DNA of 64,000 nt from Salipaludibacillus agaradhaerens (GTDB taxonomy: Bacteria; Bacillota; Bacilli; Bacillales; Salisediminibacteriaceae), in assembly GCF_002019735.1 (NCBI RefSeq), contig NZ_KV917378.1:3994869-4058868 (forward strand). The letters are read 5' to 3'. Of this stretch, positions 1 through 8,490 are shown in pieces (position 1 is the stretch's first letter; the number at the start of each line of letters is the position of its first letter). Under the pieces are notes generated by a model, which searched no databases, was not told the origin of the DNA, and saw only the letters and a program-made list of their open reading frames with translations. A program made the translations under genes and the position numbers.

Positions 1-1
1 T

Positions 2-448
2 TTTTGGGCCTATGCTGTTGATTCGATAGTGGTGTGGAGTATTAATGGTGTCTTATTTGTACCATTAATGGCTCTCACTGGGGTGGCGAATGTTACTTGG
101 GGGACAATAGCGTTAGCAGCAATTGTCGTGTCTATTGTCTCGTTTGTGTATTTTTCAATTATGACTAAAATGCTTGGTCAAACCCTAGGCAAGCTCATTT
201 TTGGGATTAAAGTTTATAGTTATGATAAAGAGGAGCTTACATGGTTAGATGTTATCTTTAGAGAAGTTGTGGGACGGTATCTCCATCAAGCGCTTCCGAT
301 TTTATTCCTCCTTTATACGATCGTTGCTTTTTCTCCTGAAAAAAGGGGAGTCCACGACCGTTTAGGCAATACATTTGTAGGACTTGAACCAAGGCGTTCC
401 AAAAAGATGATCGTTCATCATCATCCAACGCAAGAACCACTTACCTGA
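2..448 (+). CDS. yteJ: RDD-family membrane protein, 5' end outside window
   Basis: The reading frame is open to the left edge and already reads FWAYAVDSIVVWSING at the first bases. The GTG at position 29 is therefore internal, and the real start lies upstream. That stretch fits the conserved first helix of RDD domains (aromatic, Ala-Tyr, then Val-Asp). Two more hydrophobic helices follow, with a KMLGQTLGKLIFGIKV stretch typical of RDD proteins between them. The C-terminal tail is His-rich (HHHP) and probably cytoplasmic. RDD proteins are small integral membrane proteins; some have been linked to ion transport, but the role here is unknown. The position before ytfI-ytfJ matches B. subtilis yteJ, which is the basis for the symbol. 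Confidence 0.85.
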   Translation, partial: FWAYAVDSIVVWSINGVLFVPLMALTGVANVTWGTIALAAIVVSIVSFVYFSIMTKMLGQTLGKLIFGIKVYSYDKEELTWLDVIFREVVGRYLHQALPILFLLYTIVAFSPEKRGVHDRLGNTFVGLEPRRSKKMIVHHHPTQEPLT

Positions 449-473
449 TAGCTATTGCTATCAGGATTTTTTT
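444..473 (+). terminator. Rho-independent terminator after RDD gene
   Basis: A 9-bp perfect stem (CCTGATAGC / GCTATCAGG) with a TATT loop is followed by seven T residues. The TGA stop codon of the RDD gene lies inside the left arm. Confidence 0.85.
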
Positions 474-524
474 ATGTTTTTTGGTCATGCTAAGACTGGA
501 AGATGATGGACTTGGGGTGAAAAA

Positions 525-1208
525 ATGTTTACGATTGCTAAAATAATCATTTTTATAATCGTTGTTTTATTAGTTTTGATCATGTTTTTAACTCTAACAG
601 TAAATGTCTCTTTTCATCAAAGAAATAAACAGATTGATGGAAAAGTAACCCTATCACTTTTGTTTCGCCTCATTCGCTATACGATCACTATTCCATCTGT
701 TGCAATGGATGATGAGTCACCGTCACTTGTTTTTAAAGAAGAAAAAAGTGGCATGGGAATGGAAGAGCAAAAACAGGAAAAATTAAGTTACTTGGAGGTA
801 ATCAAAGATATAGAATTATTTCAGCATTTTTTAGAGGAAACGGTCGGCTTTTATAACATTGTGACATACTTTTTATCTAAAGTGCGTATCACTTCCTTAT
901 CATGGGAAAGTAAAATTGGCGCTGGAGACGCTGCTAAAACAGGTCAACTTTCAGGAGCGGTTTGGTCACTTAAAGGAGCCTTTTTAGGGATCTTATCAAC
1001 AAAAGTCATCGTTACTAAGCGTCCTAAACTTCAAGTAGATCCTATATTCCAAGGATTTATGTTTGGAACCTTGTTTCAATGCATGCTTTCATTTCGAATC
1101 GGTTATGCTATCCATGCGGCTATTAAAGTATGGCGTCACAAAAAACGTGGGAAAGACCTTAAAGAGAAGTTATTAAAACAAAGGAAAGGCAGTGATGTCG
1201 ATGTCTGA
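525..1208 (+). CDS. ytfI: DUF2953 family protein YtfI
   Basis: This 227-residue protein has one strong N-terminal membrane segment (about residues 4-26) and a mostly hydrophilic body. A weakly hydrophobic C-terminal region is followed by a very basic tail (KVWRHKKRGKDLKEK). The size and location, directly before ytfJ, match the DUF2953 protein YtfI of Bacillus. A GGGGTG ribosome site sits a few bases before the ATG. The stop codon overlaps the start of ytfJ, so the two are likely translated together. The family has no firmly assigned function; the link to sporulation rests only on co-transcription with ytfJ. Confidence 0.8.
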   Translation: MFTIAKIIIFIIVVLLVLIMFLTLTVNVSFHQRNKQIDGKVTLSLLFRLIRYTITIPSVAMDDESPSLVFKEEKSGMGMEEQKQEKLSYLEVIKDIELFQHFLEETVGFYNIVTYFLSKVRITSLSWESKIGAGDAAKTGQLSGAVWSLKGAFLGILSTKVIVTKRPKLQVDPIFQGFMFGTLFQCMLSFRIGYAIHAAIKVWRHKKRGKDLKEKLLKQRKGSDVDV

Positions 1209-1677
1209 ACATCCTATTCAAGGATTAATGAAGACTGCAATGGAAAATTTAAAGGAAATGGTTGATGTTAACACGATTGTTGGAGATCCAGTAGAAACAC
1301 CTGATGGAAGCGTTATTTTACCTATTTCAAAAGTAGGGTTCGGTTTTGCTGCTGGTGGCAGTGAATTTGTATTAAAAAACCATCATCTCAGTAGTCCGGG
1401 GCAGAGACATGCTGAACATGAAGAGGGAAAGCATCCTTTCGGTGGAGGTAGCGGCGGTGGAGTGTCTATCACGCCTATTGCCTTTTTAGTTGTAAATGGC
1501 CATGGTGTGAAAATGTTGCATCTTGACCATACTGCCCATTTATATGAAAAGTTAATGGAGTTTACACCGCAAGTTGTTGAAAAGATTCAGCAAATGATGC
1601 AATCGGCAGGCGTAAGAAACCAGACACAAACGCAACCAACGACGCCGCCTAATATGGAAAAACCGTTTGAATTTTAA
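1195..1677 (+). CDS. ytfJ: Sporulation protein YtfJ (GerW family)
   Basis: A small soluble protein with the family's signature start (EHPIQGLMKTAMENLKEMVD) and the NTIVGDPVETPDGSVILP block, followed by a glycine-rich loop (GGGSGGGVSITP) near residue 80. GerW/YtfJ proteins are made in the forespore; in B. subtilis the protein is needed for normal germination through the GerA receptor. I chose ATG 1195 because AAGGAAAGG ends about 5 bases upstream; ATG 1201 is also possible. The gene overlaps the end of ytfI. The C-terminal tail is rich in Gln, Thr and Pro and looks disordered. Confidence 0.92.
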   Translation: MSMSEHPIQGLMKTAMENLKEMVDVNTIVGDPVETPDGSVILPISKVGFGFAAGGSEFVLKNHHLSSPGQRHAEHEEGKHPFGGGSGGGVSITPIAFLVVNGHGVKMLHLDHTAHLYEKLMEFTPQVVEKIQQMMQSAGVRNQTQTQPTTPPNMEKPFEF

Positions 1678-1812
1678 AGGCATGTTTTATGCTAAGGAAA
1701 AAATAATTCCGTTGCCACATAAAAAGTGAACAAGCACATTACTATTTTTAGTAGTAAATGTTGTGGTACTCTTATTAAGAAAGAATAACTCTTAATAGGA
1801 GGCGATCTCATA

Positions 1813-2313
1813 ATGCCAAAGGTAACATTTAAAGAACAGCCTGTAACACTTGTAGGAGATGACATTTCAGTAGGAGACAAGGCACCAGATTTCACCGTTT
1901 TAGCTACCGATTTATCTGAAATAACATTATCTGATTCGAAAGGTAAGATTAGATTAATTAGTGTTGTTCCTTCTATCGATACAGGTGTTTGTGACCAGCA
2001 AACACGCAGGTTTAACGAAGAAGCGGCTAAATTAGAGAATGTTGAAATCCTCACAATTAGTGTTGATTTACCGTTTGCACAAAAAAGATGGTGCGCTGCA
2101 GCCGGGATCGATAATGTCCAAACATTATCTGATCATCGAGACTTAGATTTCGGTAAAAAATATGGTGTTGCCATTGAAGAACTCCGCCTGCTAGCTAGAG
2201 CGATATTTGTAGTAGACAGTTCAGATACTGTTGTCTATGTTGAGTATGTTCCAGAAGTAAGTCAGCATCCAAACTATGAAGAAGCCATTAATGCGGTTAA
2301 AAACGCTAAATAA
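1813..2313 (+). CDS. tpx: Thiol peroxidase Tpx
   Basis: A 166-residue atypical 2-Cys peroxiredoxin that reduces hydroperoxides in the cytoplasm with electrons from thioredoxin. The peroxidatic cysteine is Cys60 in the [14 protein letters not shown] motif and the resolving cysteine is Cys94 in KRWCAAAG. The family Arg and Thr around the active site are also present. Full family length. A strong AGGAGG site precedes the ATG. It stands alone between ytfJ and ytxK, with its own terminator. The N-terminal [12 protein letters not shown] stretch is the usual peroxiredoxin entry segment. Confidence 0.97.
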   Translation: MPKVTFKEQPVTLVGDDISVGDKAPDFTVLATDLSEITLSDSKGKIRLISVVPSIDTGVCDQQTRRFNEEAAKLENVEILTISVDLPFAQKRWCAAAGIDNVQTLSDHRDLDFGKKYGVAIEELRLLARAIFVVDSSDTVVYVEYVPEVSQHPNYEEAINAVKNAK

Positions 2314-2326
2314 ATTCCTAATTAAA

Positions 2327-2353
2327 AGTACCTCTTACGGGGTGCTTTTTTTG
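2327..2353 (+). terminator. Terminator after tpx
   Basis: The stem AAGTACCTC / GGGGTGCTT (9 bp with two G-U pairs) has a four-base loop and is followed by a run of T residues. Confidence 0.75.
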
Positions 2354-2415
2354 TGGGGATTAGAGGAGAGCAGTGTGCTTTAAGGCGACAAGAGGCCCAT
2401 ATAATGAGTTAACTT

Positions 2416-2444
2416 TTGTCATTAAGGTAGAAATCTAATACAAT
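2416..2444 (+). promoter_or_regulatory. Sigma-A promoter for ytxK
   Basis: TTGTCA and TACAAT are separated by exactly 17 bases, about 87 bases before the ytxK start. Confidence 0.6.
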
Positions 2445-2530
2445 ATGTACGAAGCTCATTGACTATAAGGTCTCGAGTTAGTTAGGGATTATATACGACT
2501 GACGATTATAAGGAATAACAAAAGGACGTG

Positions 2531-3535
2531 ATGGACGTGCAGGAAGCTACAATGACTGAGACAATTTACAATGTATTAGATCAAGGTGCTGAAATAGTAA
2601 AAAGTGAGAAAGATATATTGTATTTAGAAGCATTAAGCTATATGGGAGAGATGATGTTTAACAGACACACTGATGAAAGCCTTCAAGGTAGTGAGAAGTT
2701 GGACAAGCTATTAAGTGGTTTGCCGGATAAAGGGGTAAAAACAAGGGAAAATTACCGAAGAGCGATGCAACTAGCTGTTTTGAAAGGAATGCGCGAAGCA
2801 ACTCAGCCTCATCATGCTATGACACCTGATGCAGTAAGCTTATTTATAGGCTATATTGCTAATAAAGTACTCAGTCATGATGATAAGACCAAGCATGTGG
2901 TCATGGATCCGGCGGTAGGGGTAGGAAACCTTATGACAGCAGTGTTGAATCAATTGGAGAAAGAAGCGCTTTTTGTAGGAGTAGAACCTGATGAAACACT
3001 CTTAAAGTTAGCCTATGCAAATGCCAATTTACAGACCCATGATGTAGAACTTTTTCATCAAGATAGTGTGAGCAGCCCGTTAATAAAGGAAGTAGATCTC
3101 GTTGTTTCTGACCTTCCTGCAGGTTACTATCCGAACGATGCAATAGCAGAGAAATTTGTTACTAAGGCAGCTGAGGGTCATTCATTCGTTCATCATCTCC
3201 TAATTGAGCAAGGTGTTAAACACGTGAAAAAAGGAAGATTTCTTATTTTCCTTGTCCCTAACACCCTTTTTCAGAGTGAACAGTCGAAACAGCTTCATAC
3301 GTTCATAAAACAGGAAACGATTATTTATTCATTCATGCAGCTACCTTCATCAATGTTTAAAAATCAAGCTGGCGCAAAGAGTATTCTTGTTTTAAGAAAG
3401 CAGAGCGAAGGAATAGTAGCACCAAAGCAAGCGTTATTAGCAGAACTACCCTCATTTTCGCAGGAAGGCTCTCTAGCTGATATGATGGGGCGGATTTCGA
3501 CATGGTTTGATGACCATCTCAAAAGAGATCATTAA
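2531..3535 (+). CDS. ytxK: YtxK, class I SAM-dependent methyltransferase (N6-MTase-like)
   Basis: The 334-residue product has a helical N-terminal domain (about 1-100) and a Rossmann methyltransferase domain. Motif I reads VMDPAVGVGNLMTAV near residue 125, and an acidic residue follows in VGVEPDE. The catalytic loop is VSDLPAGYYP, a variant of the (N/D)PP(Y/F) motif of adenine-N6 methylases, so the target base or protein is uncertain. It lies upstream of ackA, as in B. subtilis, where ytxK is the family reference. ATG 2531 follows AAAGGA; the GTG three bases upstream is less likely. No restriction partner is nearby, so I do not call it part of a restriction-modification system. Confidence 0.85.
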   Translation: MDVQEATMTETIYNVLDQGAEIVKSEKDILYLEALSYMGEMMFNRHTDESLQGSEKLDKLLSGLPDKGVKTRENYRRAMQLAVLKGMREATQPHHAMTPDAVSLFIGYIANKVLSHDDKTKHVVMDPAVGVGNLMTAVLNQLEKEALFVGVEPDETLLKLAYANANLQTHDVELFHQDSVSSPLIKEVDLVVSDLPAGYYPNDAIAEKFVTKAAEGHSFVHHLLIEQGVKHVKKGRFLIFLVPNTLFQSEQSKQLHTFIKQETIIYSFMQLPSSMFKNQAGAKSILVLRKQSEGIVAPKQALLAELPSFSQEGSLADMMGRISTWFDDHLKRDH

Positions 3536-3737
3536 TTTGTCACAAATATGTCACATTTACACGAACTGTATTACTTTCAATTTTAATTTTTATCTGTATG
3601 AGAACAGTCAGAAGTGCTTTGGGCTTTGAAGGGCTGAAATTGCAACGTTTTCTCAAGGGGAGGTGTTATAGTTCTGTATTAAAGAGTTTATTGAAACAGA
3701 GGTTGCAATCTTAAACATCTCATGTTTTAATTATCTA

Positions 3738-3746
3738 TGGTATAAC
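3738..3746 (+). promoter_or_regulatory. Extended -10 element before ackA
   Basis: TGG-TATAAC fits an extended -10 box about 50 bases before the ackA start codon. No good -35 is visible 17 bases upstream. That would fit an activator-dependent promoter such as CcpA-controlled ackA, but this is inference. A partial cre-like stretch (TTGCAACGTTTTCT, near 3640-3653) has several mismatches. Confidence 0.35.
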
Positions 3747-3797
3747 AAAAATAGTATAACGTCTTAAACTATAGAAGATTGAAGGAGAGAAGTGAAT

Positions 3798-4988
3798 ATG
3801 TCGAAAATTATGGCTATCAATGCCGGCAGCTCATCATTGAAATTCCAGTTGCTGGAGATGCCTGAAGAAAAAGTGGTAACGAAAGGAATCGTGGAACGGA
3901 TCGGACTTAACGATTCTATCTTTACCATTGAAGTGAGCGGCGAGAAGAAAACTGAAACAAAAGATATTGACGATCATGCTGAGGCAGTGAAAATTTTGCT
4001 TGATAAGTTAATTAGCTTTGGCATTATTAAGTCGTTAGACGAGATTGAAGGAATTGGCCACCGTGTCGTTCACGGAGGAGAAAAATTTAATGACTCAATC
4101 TTGATTACTGAAGAGGTGATTAACGGTATTGAGGAAGTGTCTGAACTTGCGCCTTTGCACAATCCAGCTAACTTAGTTGGAATTCGCGCTTTTAAAGACA
4201 TTTTACCTAATGTGCCCTCTGTAGCAGTGTTTGATACAGCTTTCCATCAAACAATGCCTGAGAACTCTTACCTATATAGTTTGCCATACGAGTATTATGA
4301 AAAATACGGCATTCGTAAATATGGATTCCACGGGACGTCTCATAAATATGTTTCTGAACGTGCAGCTGAAATGCTTGGCCGTCCGCTTGAAAACTTGCGT
4401 CTTATTTCTTGTCACTTAGGAAATGGGGCAAGTATCGCAGCTATTGAAGGTGGAAAATCAATCGATACATCAATGGGCTTCACGCCTCTTGCCGGAGTTA
4501 CGATGGGAACACGTTCGGGAAATATTGACCCTGCTTTAATTCCTTATATTATGGAAAAAGCAGATTTATCAGCTGAAGAAGTTATGAATGTATTGAACAA
4601 AAAGAGTGGTATGCTTGCTTTATCAGGCTTCTCCAGTGATTTGAGAGATATTGAAATGCAAGCAGAAGAAGATAATGGACGGGCACAATTAGCACTGGGA
4701 GTATTCACATCACGTATCCATAAATACATTGGCTCTTATGCTGCACGTATGCACGGTTTAGATGCTGTTATTTTTACAGCAGGTATTGGTGAAAACAGTA
4801 GCACGATTCGTGAACAAGTCTTAAAAGGGTTAGAGTTTATGGGGATTTATTGGGATCCATCTCTCAATAAAACACGTGGGAAAGAAGCATTTATTAATTA
4901 CCCTCACTCGCCTGTTAAAGTGATGGTTATACCTACAAATGAAGAAGTTATGATTGCTAGAGATACTGTAAGACTTTCTCATAATTAA
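3798..4988 (+). CDS. ackA: Acetate kinase
   Basis: Acetate kinase interconverts acetyl phosphate plus ADP and acetate plus ATP in overflow metabolism. The 396-residue protein has the ASKHA fold signatures: [13 protein letters not shown] at the N-terminus, GHRVVHGG near residue 90, the KYGFHGTSH block, HLGNGAS, and FTAGIGENS near the C-terminus. ATG 3798 lies 8 bases after GGAGAG; the upstream GTG at 3792 is too close to that site. It is monocistronic, with a strong terminator. In B. subtilis this gene is activated by CcpA. Confidence 0.98.
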   Translation: MSKIMAINAGSSSLKFQLLEMPEEKVVTKGIVERIGLNDSIFTIEVSGEKKTETKDIDDHAEAVKILLDKLISFGIIKSLDEIEGIGHRVVHGGEKFNDSILITEEVINGIEEVSELAPLHNPANLVGIRAFKDILPNVPSVAVFDTAFHQTMPENSYLYSLPYEYYEKYGIRKYGFHGTSHKYVSERAAEMLGRPLENLRLISCHLGNGASIAAIEGGKSIDTSMGFTPLAGVTMGTRSGNIDPALIPYIMEKADLSAEEVMNVLNKKSGMLALSGFSSDLRDIEMQAEEDNGRAQLALGVFTSRIHKYIGSYAARMHGLDAVIFTAGIGENSSTIREQVLKGLEFMGIYWDPSLNKTRGKEAFINYPHSPVKVMVIPTNEEVMIARDTVRLSHN

Positions 4989-4995
4989 GAGTGAC

Positions 4996-5031
4996 AAAAC
5001 CCCTTTAGGAAAAACATCCTATTGGGGTTTT
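4996..5031 (+). terminator. Terminator after ackA
   Basis: The arms AAAACCCC and GGGGTTTT enclose a second helix (TAGGA / TCCTA) across a small internal loop. T residues end the structure. Confidence 0.85.
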
Positions 5032-5086
5032 AATAGTCATGCTATCAGATACTCAATGTCACATGTTGTTAGCTATATGATCGGCG

Positions 5087-5389
5087 TCAAGCAGAGATGG
5101 TAATGTCGTCGCCAGCTCGATACCATATCCATAAATCATTAATAATTGAAGCTAATTCTGCAATATCCCTGTTAAGTTTACAGCTTTTTTCGAAGTTTTC
5201 TTCACGGTAAAGGGCGTTTTGTAACTTATTAATTTTACGTTCTATTTCCTCAATTCTATCTGGGATTGTGCCGCGTATTTTCTCCCAAGTCACTAAAATA
5301 GCTGTTTGTTCAAGAAGGGACAGCTCCTCCCATGTTCCTGAAAAAGAAGGTAGCCTAATACCGAGTCTGGCGTCATACGAAAAGCACAT
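5087..5389 (-). CDS. Small hypothetical protein, coiled-coil-like
   Basis: A 100-residue acidic cytoplasmic protein that I do not recognise by family. It opens with MCFSYDARLGIRLPSF. The middle (IEEIERKINKLQNALYREENFEKSCKLN) looks like a helical, possibly coiled-coil segment, and the end is aromatic (NDLWIWYRAGDD). The start is ATG at 5389, preceded by a very good GAGGAGGA site; the longer open frame upstream runs into the stress-protein gene and is not needed. It lies 19 bases after a universal stress protein gene on the same strand, so the two probably form an operon. Confidence 0.7.
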   Translation of the reverse strand: MCFSYDARLGIRLPSFSGTWEELSLLEQTAILVTWEKIRGTIPDRIEEIERKINKLQNALYREENFEKSCKLNRDIAELASIINDLWIWYRAGDDITISA

Positions 5390-5408
5390 AGTGTCCTCCT
5401 CTTCATCT

Positions 5409-5852
5409 TTAAGAATCCGTTCGTACAATAAGCACATCACATTTAGCATGCCTCGTAATATGCTCGGAAACACTTCCAATTAAAAAGCGTTCAACGGCAT
5501 TTAAACCAGTTGCACCTGTTACGATGAGGTCTACTTCATACTTCTTTGCGACTTCTTTAGCAATTTTCACCTTAGGAGAACCGTAATCAAGAATGAGAGT
5601 GACATCATTTAATCCGTCGTTTTGTGCTAATTTCTTGTACTCTTCAAGCATGTCACGAGCATATTTTTCAGCCTCGGAAAAAATCGTTCGATCATAATGT
5701 TCAACGGATGCAAACGTACGAGTGTCGACGATATGAGTTAATAACAGCTTTGCCTCATGATCTTTTGCAAGTAGGAGCGCTTTTCGAAATGCTCTTTTTG
5801 CCTCGTCTGAACCGTCAACAGCGACTAAAATGTTATCGTATTTAATTGACAT
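5409..5852 (-). CDS. Universal stress protein, UspA family (ATP-binding type)
   Basis: A 147-residue single-domain Usp protein. The N-terminus, YDNILVAVDGSDEAKRA, carries the acidic nucleotide-contact residue. The ATP-binding pattern G-x2-G-x9-G-(S/T) is exact: GATG, nine residues, then GS near residue 127. It therefore belongs to the ATP-binding UspFG/MJ0577-like branch. These proteins are cytoplasmic and rise under starvation and stress. An extended -10 (TGTTATAAT, minus strand, near 5900) lies upstream, without a clear -35. It is the first gene of a two-gene minus-strand unit. Confidence 0.93.
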   Translation of the reverse strand: MSIKYDNILVAVDGSDEAKRAFRKALLLAKDHEAKLLLTHIVDTRTFASVEHYDRTIFSEAEKYARDMLEEYKKLAQNDGLNDVTLILDYGSPKVKIAKEVAKKYEVDLIVTGATGLNAVERFLIGSVSEHITRHAKCDVLIVRTDS

Positions 5853-5990
5853 AGGAAGGCCTCCCTTTATAATTTGGTAAAAATTGATTCTACACTTCCA
5901 TTATAACAAATACCCTTTTAAACAGAGGAGTATTCTTACATTAAATATGACAACCTGTGACTATTAACGCTTTGTGTCTGAGTAAATGTT

Positions 5991-6020
5991 TTTACTTTCA
6001 AAGCTTACACTAAGTATAAT
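5991..6020 (+). promoter_or_regulatory. Sigma-A promoter for the ytkK-like gene
   Basis: TTTACT, an 18-base spacer, then a perfect TATAAT; the start codon is 55 bases downstream. Confidence 0.5.
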
Positions 6021-6075
6021 AAAAACAGATAACCTTATTCAATAAACAGATCTAAATAGAAATGAGGGAGCACAC

Positions 6076-6828
6076 ATGCGCCACGCATTAATAACGGCTG
6101 GGTCTAAAGGTTTAGGGAAAAAGGTAGCAGAAGCTCTGCTTAATCATGGATATTCGTTAACAATTAATTATAAAAGTGATGAAGAGGCTGTGAGACAATT
6201 AAAAGATGACTGGCGAGATAACATACAACACATTCAATTTGTTAAAGGAGATGTGACTAAGAAAGAGGACTTAGTCAAGCTTGTGAAAAACGCGTATGAA
6301 CGTTTCGGTAGAATTGATGTGTTGATACTAAATGCTGGTCCTTATGTGTTCGAAAGAAAAAAATTAGTTGATTATACAGATGACGAGTGGGACGAGATGG
6401 TAAGTGGCAATTTATCTTCTGCATTTCATCTGTTTAAGTGTGTGATACCGTATATGAGAGACCAACAATACGGCCGTATTATTACCTATGGCTTTCAAGA
6501 TGCACAGAACGCGCCAGGGTGGCTATATCGATCTGCTTTCGCCGCAGCTAAAGCTGGCCTAGTGTCATTAACAAAAACAATCTCCATTGAAGAGGCTGAA
6601 CATGGTATAACAGCAAACATGGTATGCCCAGGTAAAATAACTGGAGATATGAAAGAAGCTTCTATACAGGATGCTGTAGAGGATAAAGAAACACCGGTGG
6701 GCAGGTCAGGAACAGGAGAAGATATTGCTAGAACTGTGATGTTTTTATGTGCGCCAGAGTCTGATATGATTACCGGGAGTGTTTTAGAAGTAACAGGTGG
6801 AATAAACGTGTTACATAAATATAGATAA
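6076..6828 (+). CDS. ytkK: SDR-family oxidoreductase, YtkK-like
   Basis: The Rossmann fold of a classical short-chain dehydrogenase is clear: ITAGSKGLGKK at residues 6-16 for NAD(P), GDVTKKED, and ILNAGPYVFERK near residue 90. The C-terminal NMVCPG and GRSGTGEDIARTVMFL blocks are FabG-like. The catalytic tetrad is altered: the usual Ser position reads IITYGFQD, and the YxxxK motif reads FAAAK, so the general-acid Tyr is replaced by Phe while Lys is kept. Either the enzyme uses another chemistry or it has lost reductase activity and serves another role. Position and length match B. subtilis ytkK, annotated as a putative 3-oxoacyl-ACP reductase. The ATG follows a GAGGGAG site. Confidence 0.85.
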   Translation: MRHALITAGSKGLGKKVAEALLNHGYSLTINYKSDEEAVRQLKDDWRDNIQHIQFVKGDVTKKEDLVKLVKNAYERFGRIDVLILNAGPYVFERKKLVDYTDDEWDEMVSGNLSSAFHLFKCVIPYMRDQQYGRIITYGFQDAQNAPGWLYRSAFAAAKAGLVSLTKTISIEEAEHGITANMVCPGKITGDMKEASIQDAVEDKETPVGRSGTGEDIARTVMFLCAPESDMITGSVLEVTGGINVLHKYR

Positions 6829-6851
6829 AACATGTATATGATCCATTATTT

Positions 6852-6873
6852 ACCTCATACTAATCATGAGGTG
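6852..6873 (+). promoter_or_regulatory. Hairpin that covers the ribosome site of the next gene
   Basis: ACCTCAT (6852-6858) pairs perfectly with ATGAGGT (6866-6872) across a seven-base loop. The right arm is the Shine-Dalgarno sequence of the gene that starts at 6880, so translation should be restrained when the hairpin forms. Confidence 0.55.
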
Positions 6874-6879
6874 ATGAAA

Positions 6880-7290
6880 ATGAAGAGATGGAGAGGCTCT
6901 AGAAGGTGGCAAGTGATCCTGGTTTTAGGATTGATAGCCAGTATAGTCACTTATCAGCTTCACGCCTATGCTGATAGCTATCCTTGGCTTGAGGATATGA
7001 CGTTAGATGTTAAAATTGAAACGGATACAACCATTTATGAATGGGAATATGAAAATCCGAATAGCTTTGAATATGAAGAGGGCAGTCTGATTAAAAGAGG
7101 GGAAAAAGCAAAAGACTCTTTTGAACACTTGTTACAAGTCCTTGACTTAACGCAATCACAGATTACTGATGATATGGTGAGTGAGTTATCTAAGGAATTT
7201 AAACAAATTAGACGAATAAGTGCTCGACGAGTTGATGGCGATCATTGTTTGCAAACATGGGTGTGGAATCATAGTGGCAACGACGAGTAA
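6880..7290 (+). CDS. Hypothetical secreted or membrane-anchored protein
   Basis: A 136-residue protein that I do not recognise. It has a basic N-terminus (MKRWRGSRRWQ), a hydrophobic segment at about residues 11-31 ending near HAYAD, and then a soluble acidic domain. The hydrophobic part is either a signal peptide, with cleavage after AYA, or a membrane anchor. ATG 6880 was chosen over 6874 because GAGGTG would touch the latter. One cysteine (DGDHCLQTW) lies near the end. It starts about 50 bases after ytkK and may share its transcript. A strong convergent terminator follows. Confidence 0.6.
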   Translation: MKRWRGSRRWQVILVLGLIASIVTYQLHAYADSYPWLEDMTLDVKIETDTTIYEWEYENPNSFEYEEGSLIKRGEKAKDSFEHLLQVLDLTQSQITDDMVSELSKEFKQIRRISARRVDGDHCLQTWVWNHSGNDE

Positions 7291-7300
7291 CGTTAAAGTT

Positions 7301-7332
7301 AGGCCCCTCAGAGAAGCAACTCTGAGGGGCCT
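7301..7332. terminator. Convergent terminator hairpin
   Basis: A 13-bp perfect GC-rich stem (AGGCCCCTCAGAG / CTCTGAGGGGCCT) with a six-base loop sits between convergent genes. The T-tracts are short on both sides, so it may act in both directions. Confidence 0.7.
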
Positions 7333-7348
7333 AGTTTAAGGGGGCGTA

Positions 7349-8449
7349 TTAGGTCGATGTGACAACAGTTAGTTCTTTTGTAAATTGAGTTAAGACCTCA
7401 TAACCCCCCTCTGTTATAAGAACATCGTCTTCGATTCTCACTCCTACACGATTAGGAATGTATATACCTGGTTCAATAGTGATAGTCATCCCTTTTTCAA
7501 GCGTTTGTTTATTTGTGCTAGTTAATGAGGGAAATTCATGAACGTCTATCCCTAAGCCATGTCCAATTCGATGGGGAAAGTATTCTCCAAAATGCGCTTT
7601 TTGAATAATGTCCCTTGCTGAATGATCTAACTCTGCAATGGGGAGTCCAGGTTTACATTTAGTCAGGGCTTCTAATTGGGCTTCCTGCACGGTTTGATAG
7701 ATCGCTTTATTATCTGCAGTGACATGATCAAAGAAGACGGTCCGTGTAATATCAGAGCAATACCCTTTCCAGACAACTCCCAAATCAAATAAAACAGCAT
7801 CTCCTTTTTGGAGTGATCTGTTTCCTGGTATACCATGAGGGTCACCTGCTTTTTCGCCGAATAACACCATCGTTGAAAATGACATCTCCCGAACGCCTTC
7901 TTTTTTTAGTGAGTATTCAATAGAAGCCAGTACCTCCATTTCAGTTATACCTTCTGTTAACGCTGCGATACCAGCTTTCACACCTTTATCTGCAAAAGTA
8001 GCAGCTTCACGCAATAATTGTTGTTCATAAGGGCTCTTTAGAATTCTCAATTGATTGAGGTATGTATCCGCCTCACAAAACTCAGCTTCTGGAACGATAG
8101 ACTGCCAACATTTAAGCCGTTCCCATGATAGAGAGGATTCGATAGCAATAGTATGAAGACGTATTTTGCTTTTTTTTATGTAGTGAGCTAGTTTTTCCCA
8201 CGGGTTTTCTGTGTCATCGTACCCGATGATGTCGCCTTCAGTAAACAATGACTTAACTTGGTTTACCTCCATATTAGGGCATATGAGTAGTGGATGATGG
8301 TTTTTAAACACAATGACTGACACGAGACGTTCATGAGGATTGGTGTCAAACTGACTTAAATAAAAAACATTAGCGCGTGTTTGGACCATCAAAGCATCCA
8401 CATTTTCATTTTCTAATTGATGTTTAACTTGTTGTAGACGCTCAAACAT
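7349..8449 (-). CDS. M24 family Xaa-Pro peptidase
   Basis: A 366-residue aminopeptidase P/prolidase-type enzyme that removes N-terminal residues next to proline. A creatinase-like N-terminal domain (about 1-130, with MVQTRANVFYLSQFD) precedes the pita-bread catalytic domain. All five metal ligands are visible: two Asp in LFDLGVVWKGYCSDITRT, His in HRIGHGLGIDVHE, Glu in TIEPGIY, and Glu in RIEDDVLI. It resembles B. subtilis YkvY/YqhT-type dipeptidases, but I cannot pick an ortholog, so no symbol is given. GGAGGC lies before the ATG on the minus strand. It stands alone, with the strong convergent hairpin at its 3' end. Confidence 0.92.
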   Translation of the reverse strand: MFERLQQVKHQLENENVDALMVQTRANVFYLSQFDTNPHERLVSVIVFKNHHPLLICPNMEVNQVKSLFTEGDIIGYDDTENPWEKLAHYIKKSKIRLHTIAIESSLSWERLKCWQSIVPEAEFCEADTYLNQLRILKSPYEQQLLREAATFADKGVKAGIAALTEGITEMEVLASIEYSLKKEGVREMSFSTMVLFGEKAGDPHGIPGNRSLQKGDAVLFDLGVVWKGYCSDITRTVFFDHVTADNKAIYQTVQEAQLEALTKCKPGLPIAELDHSARDIIQKAHFGEYFPHRIGHGLGIDVHEFPSLTSTNKQTLEKGMTITIEPGIYIPNRVGVRIEDDVLITEGGYEVLTQFTKELTVVTST

Positions 8450-8490
8450 GTATGTGCCTCCTTTAAAATATGAGTGTAGCCTATAATCAT

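Noticed and set aside
29-31. GTG as start of the RDD gene
   Set aside because: The frame stays open to the window edge and the upstream residues fit the RDD first helix, so the gene begins outside the window.
2531-3535. YtxK as part of a restriction-modification or phage defence system
   Set aside because: No nuclease or specificity subunit is nearby, and the gene sits in its usual syntenic place.
3636-3654. cre site upstream of ackA
   Set aside because: TTGCAACGTTTTCT has at least three mismatches and lies far from the extended -10; mentioned only as weak.
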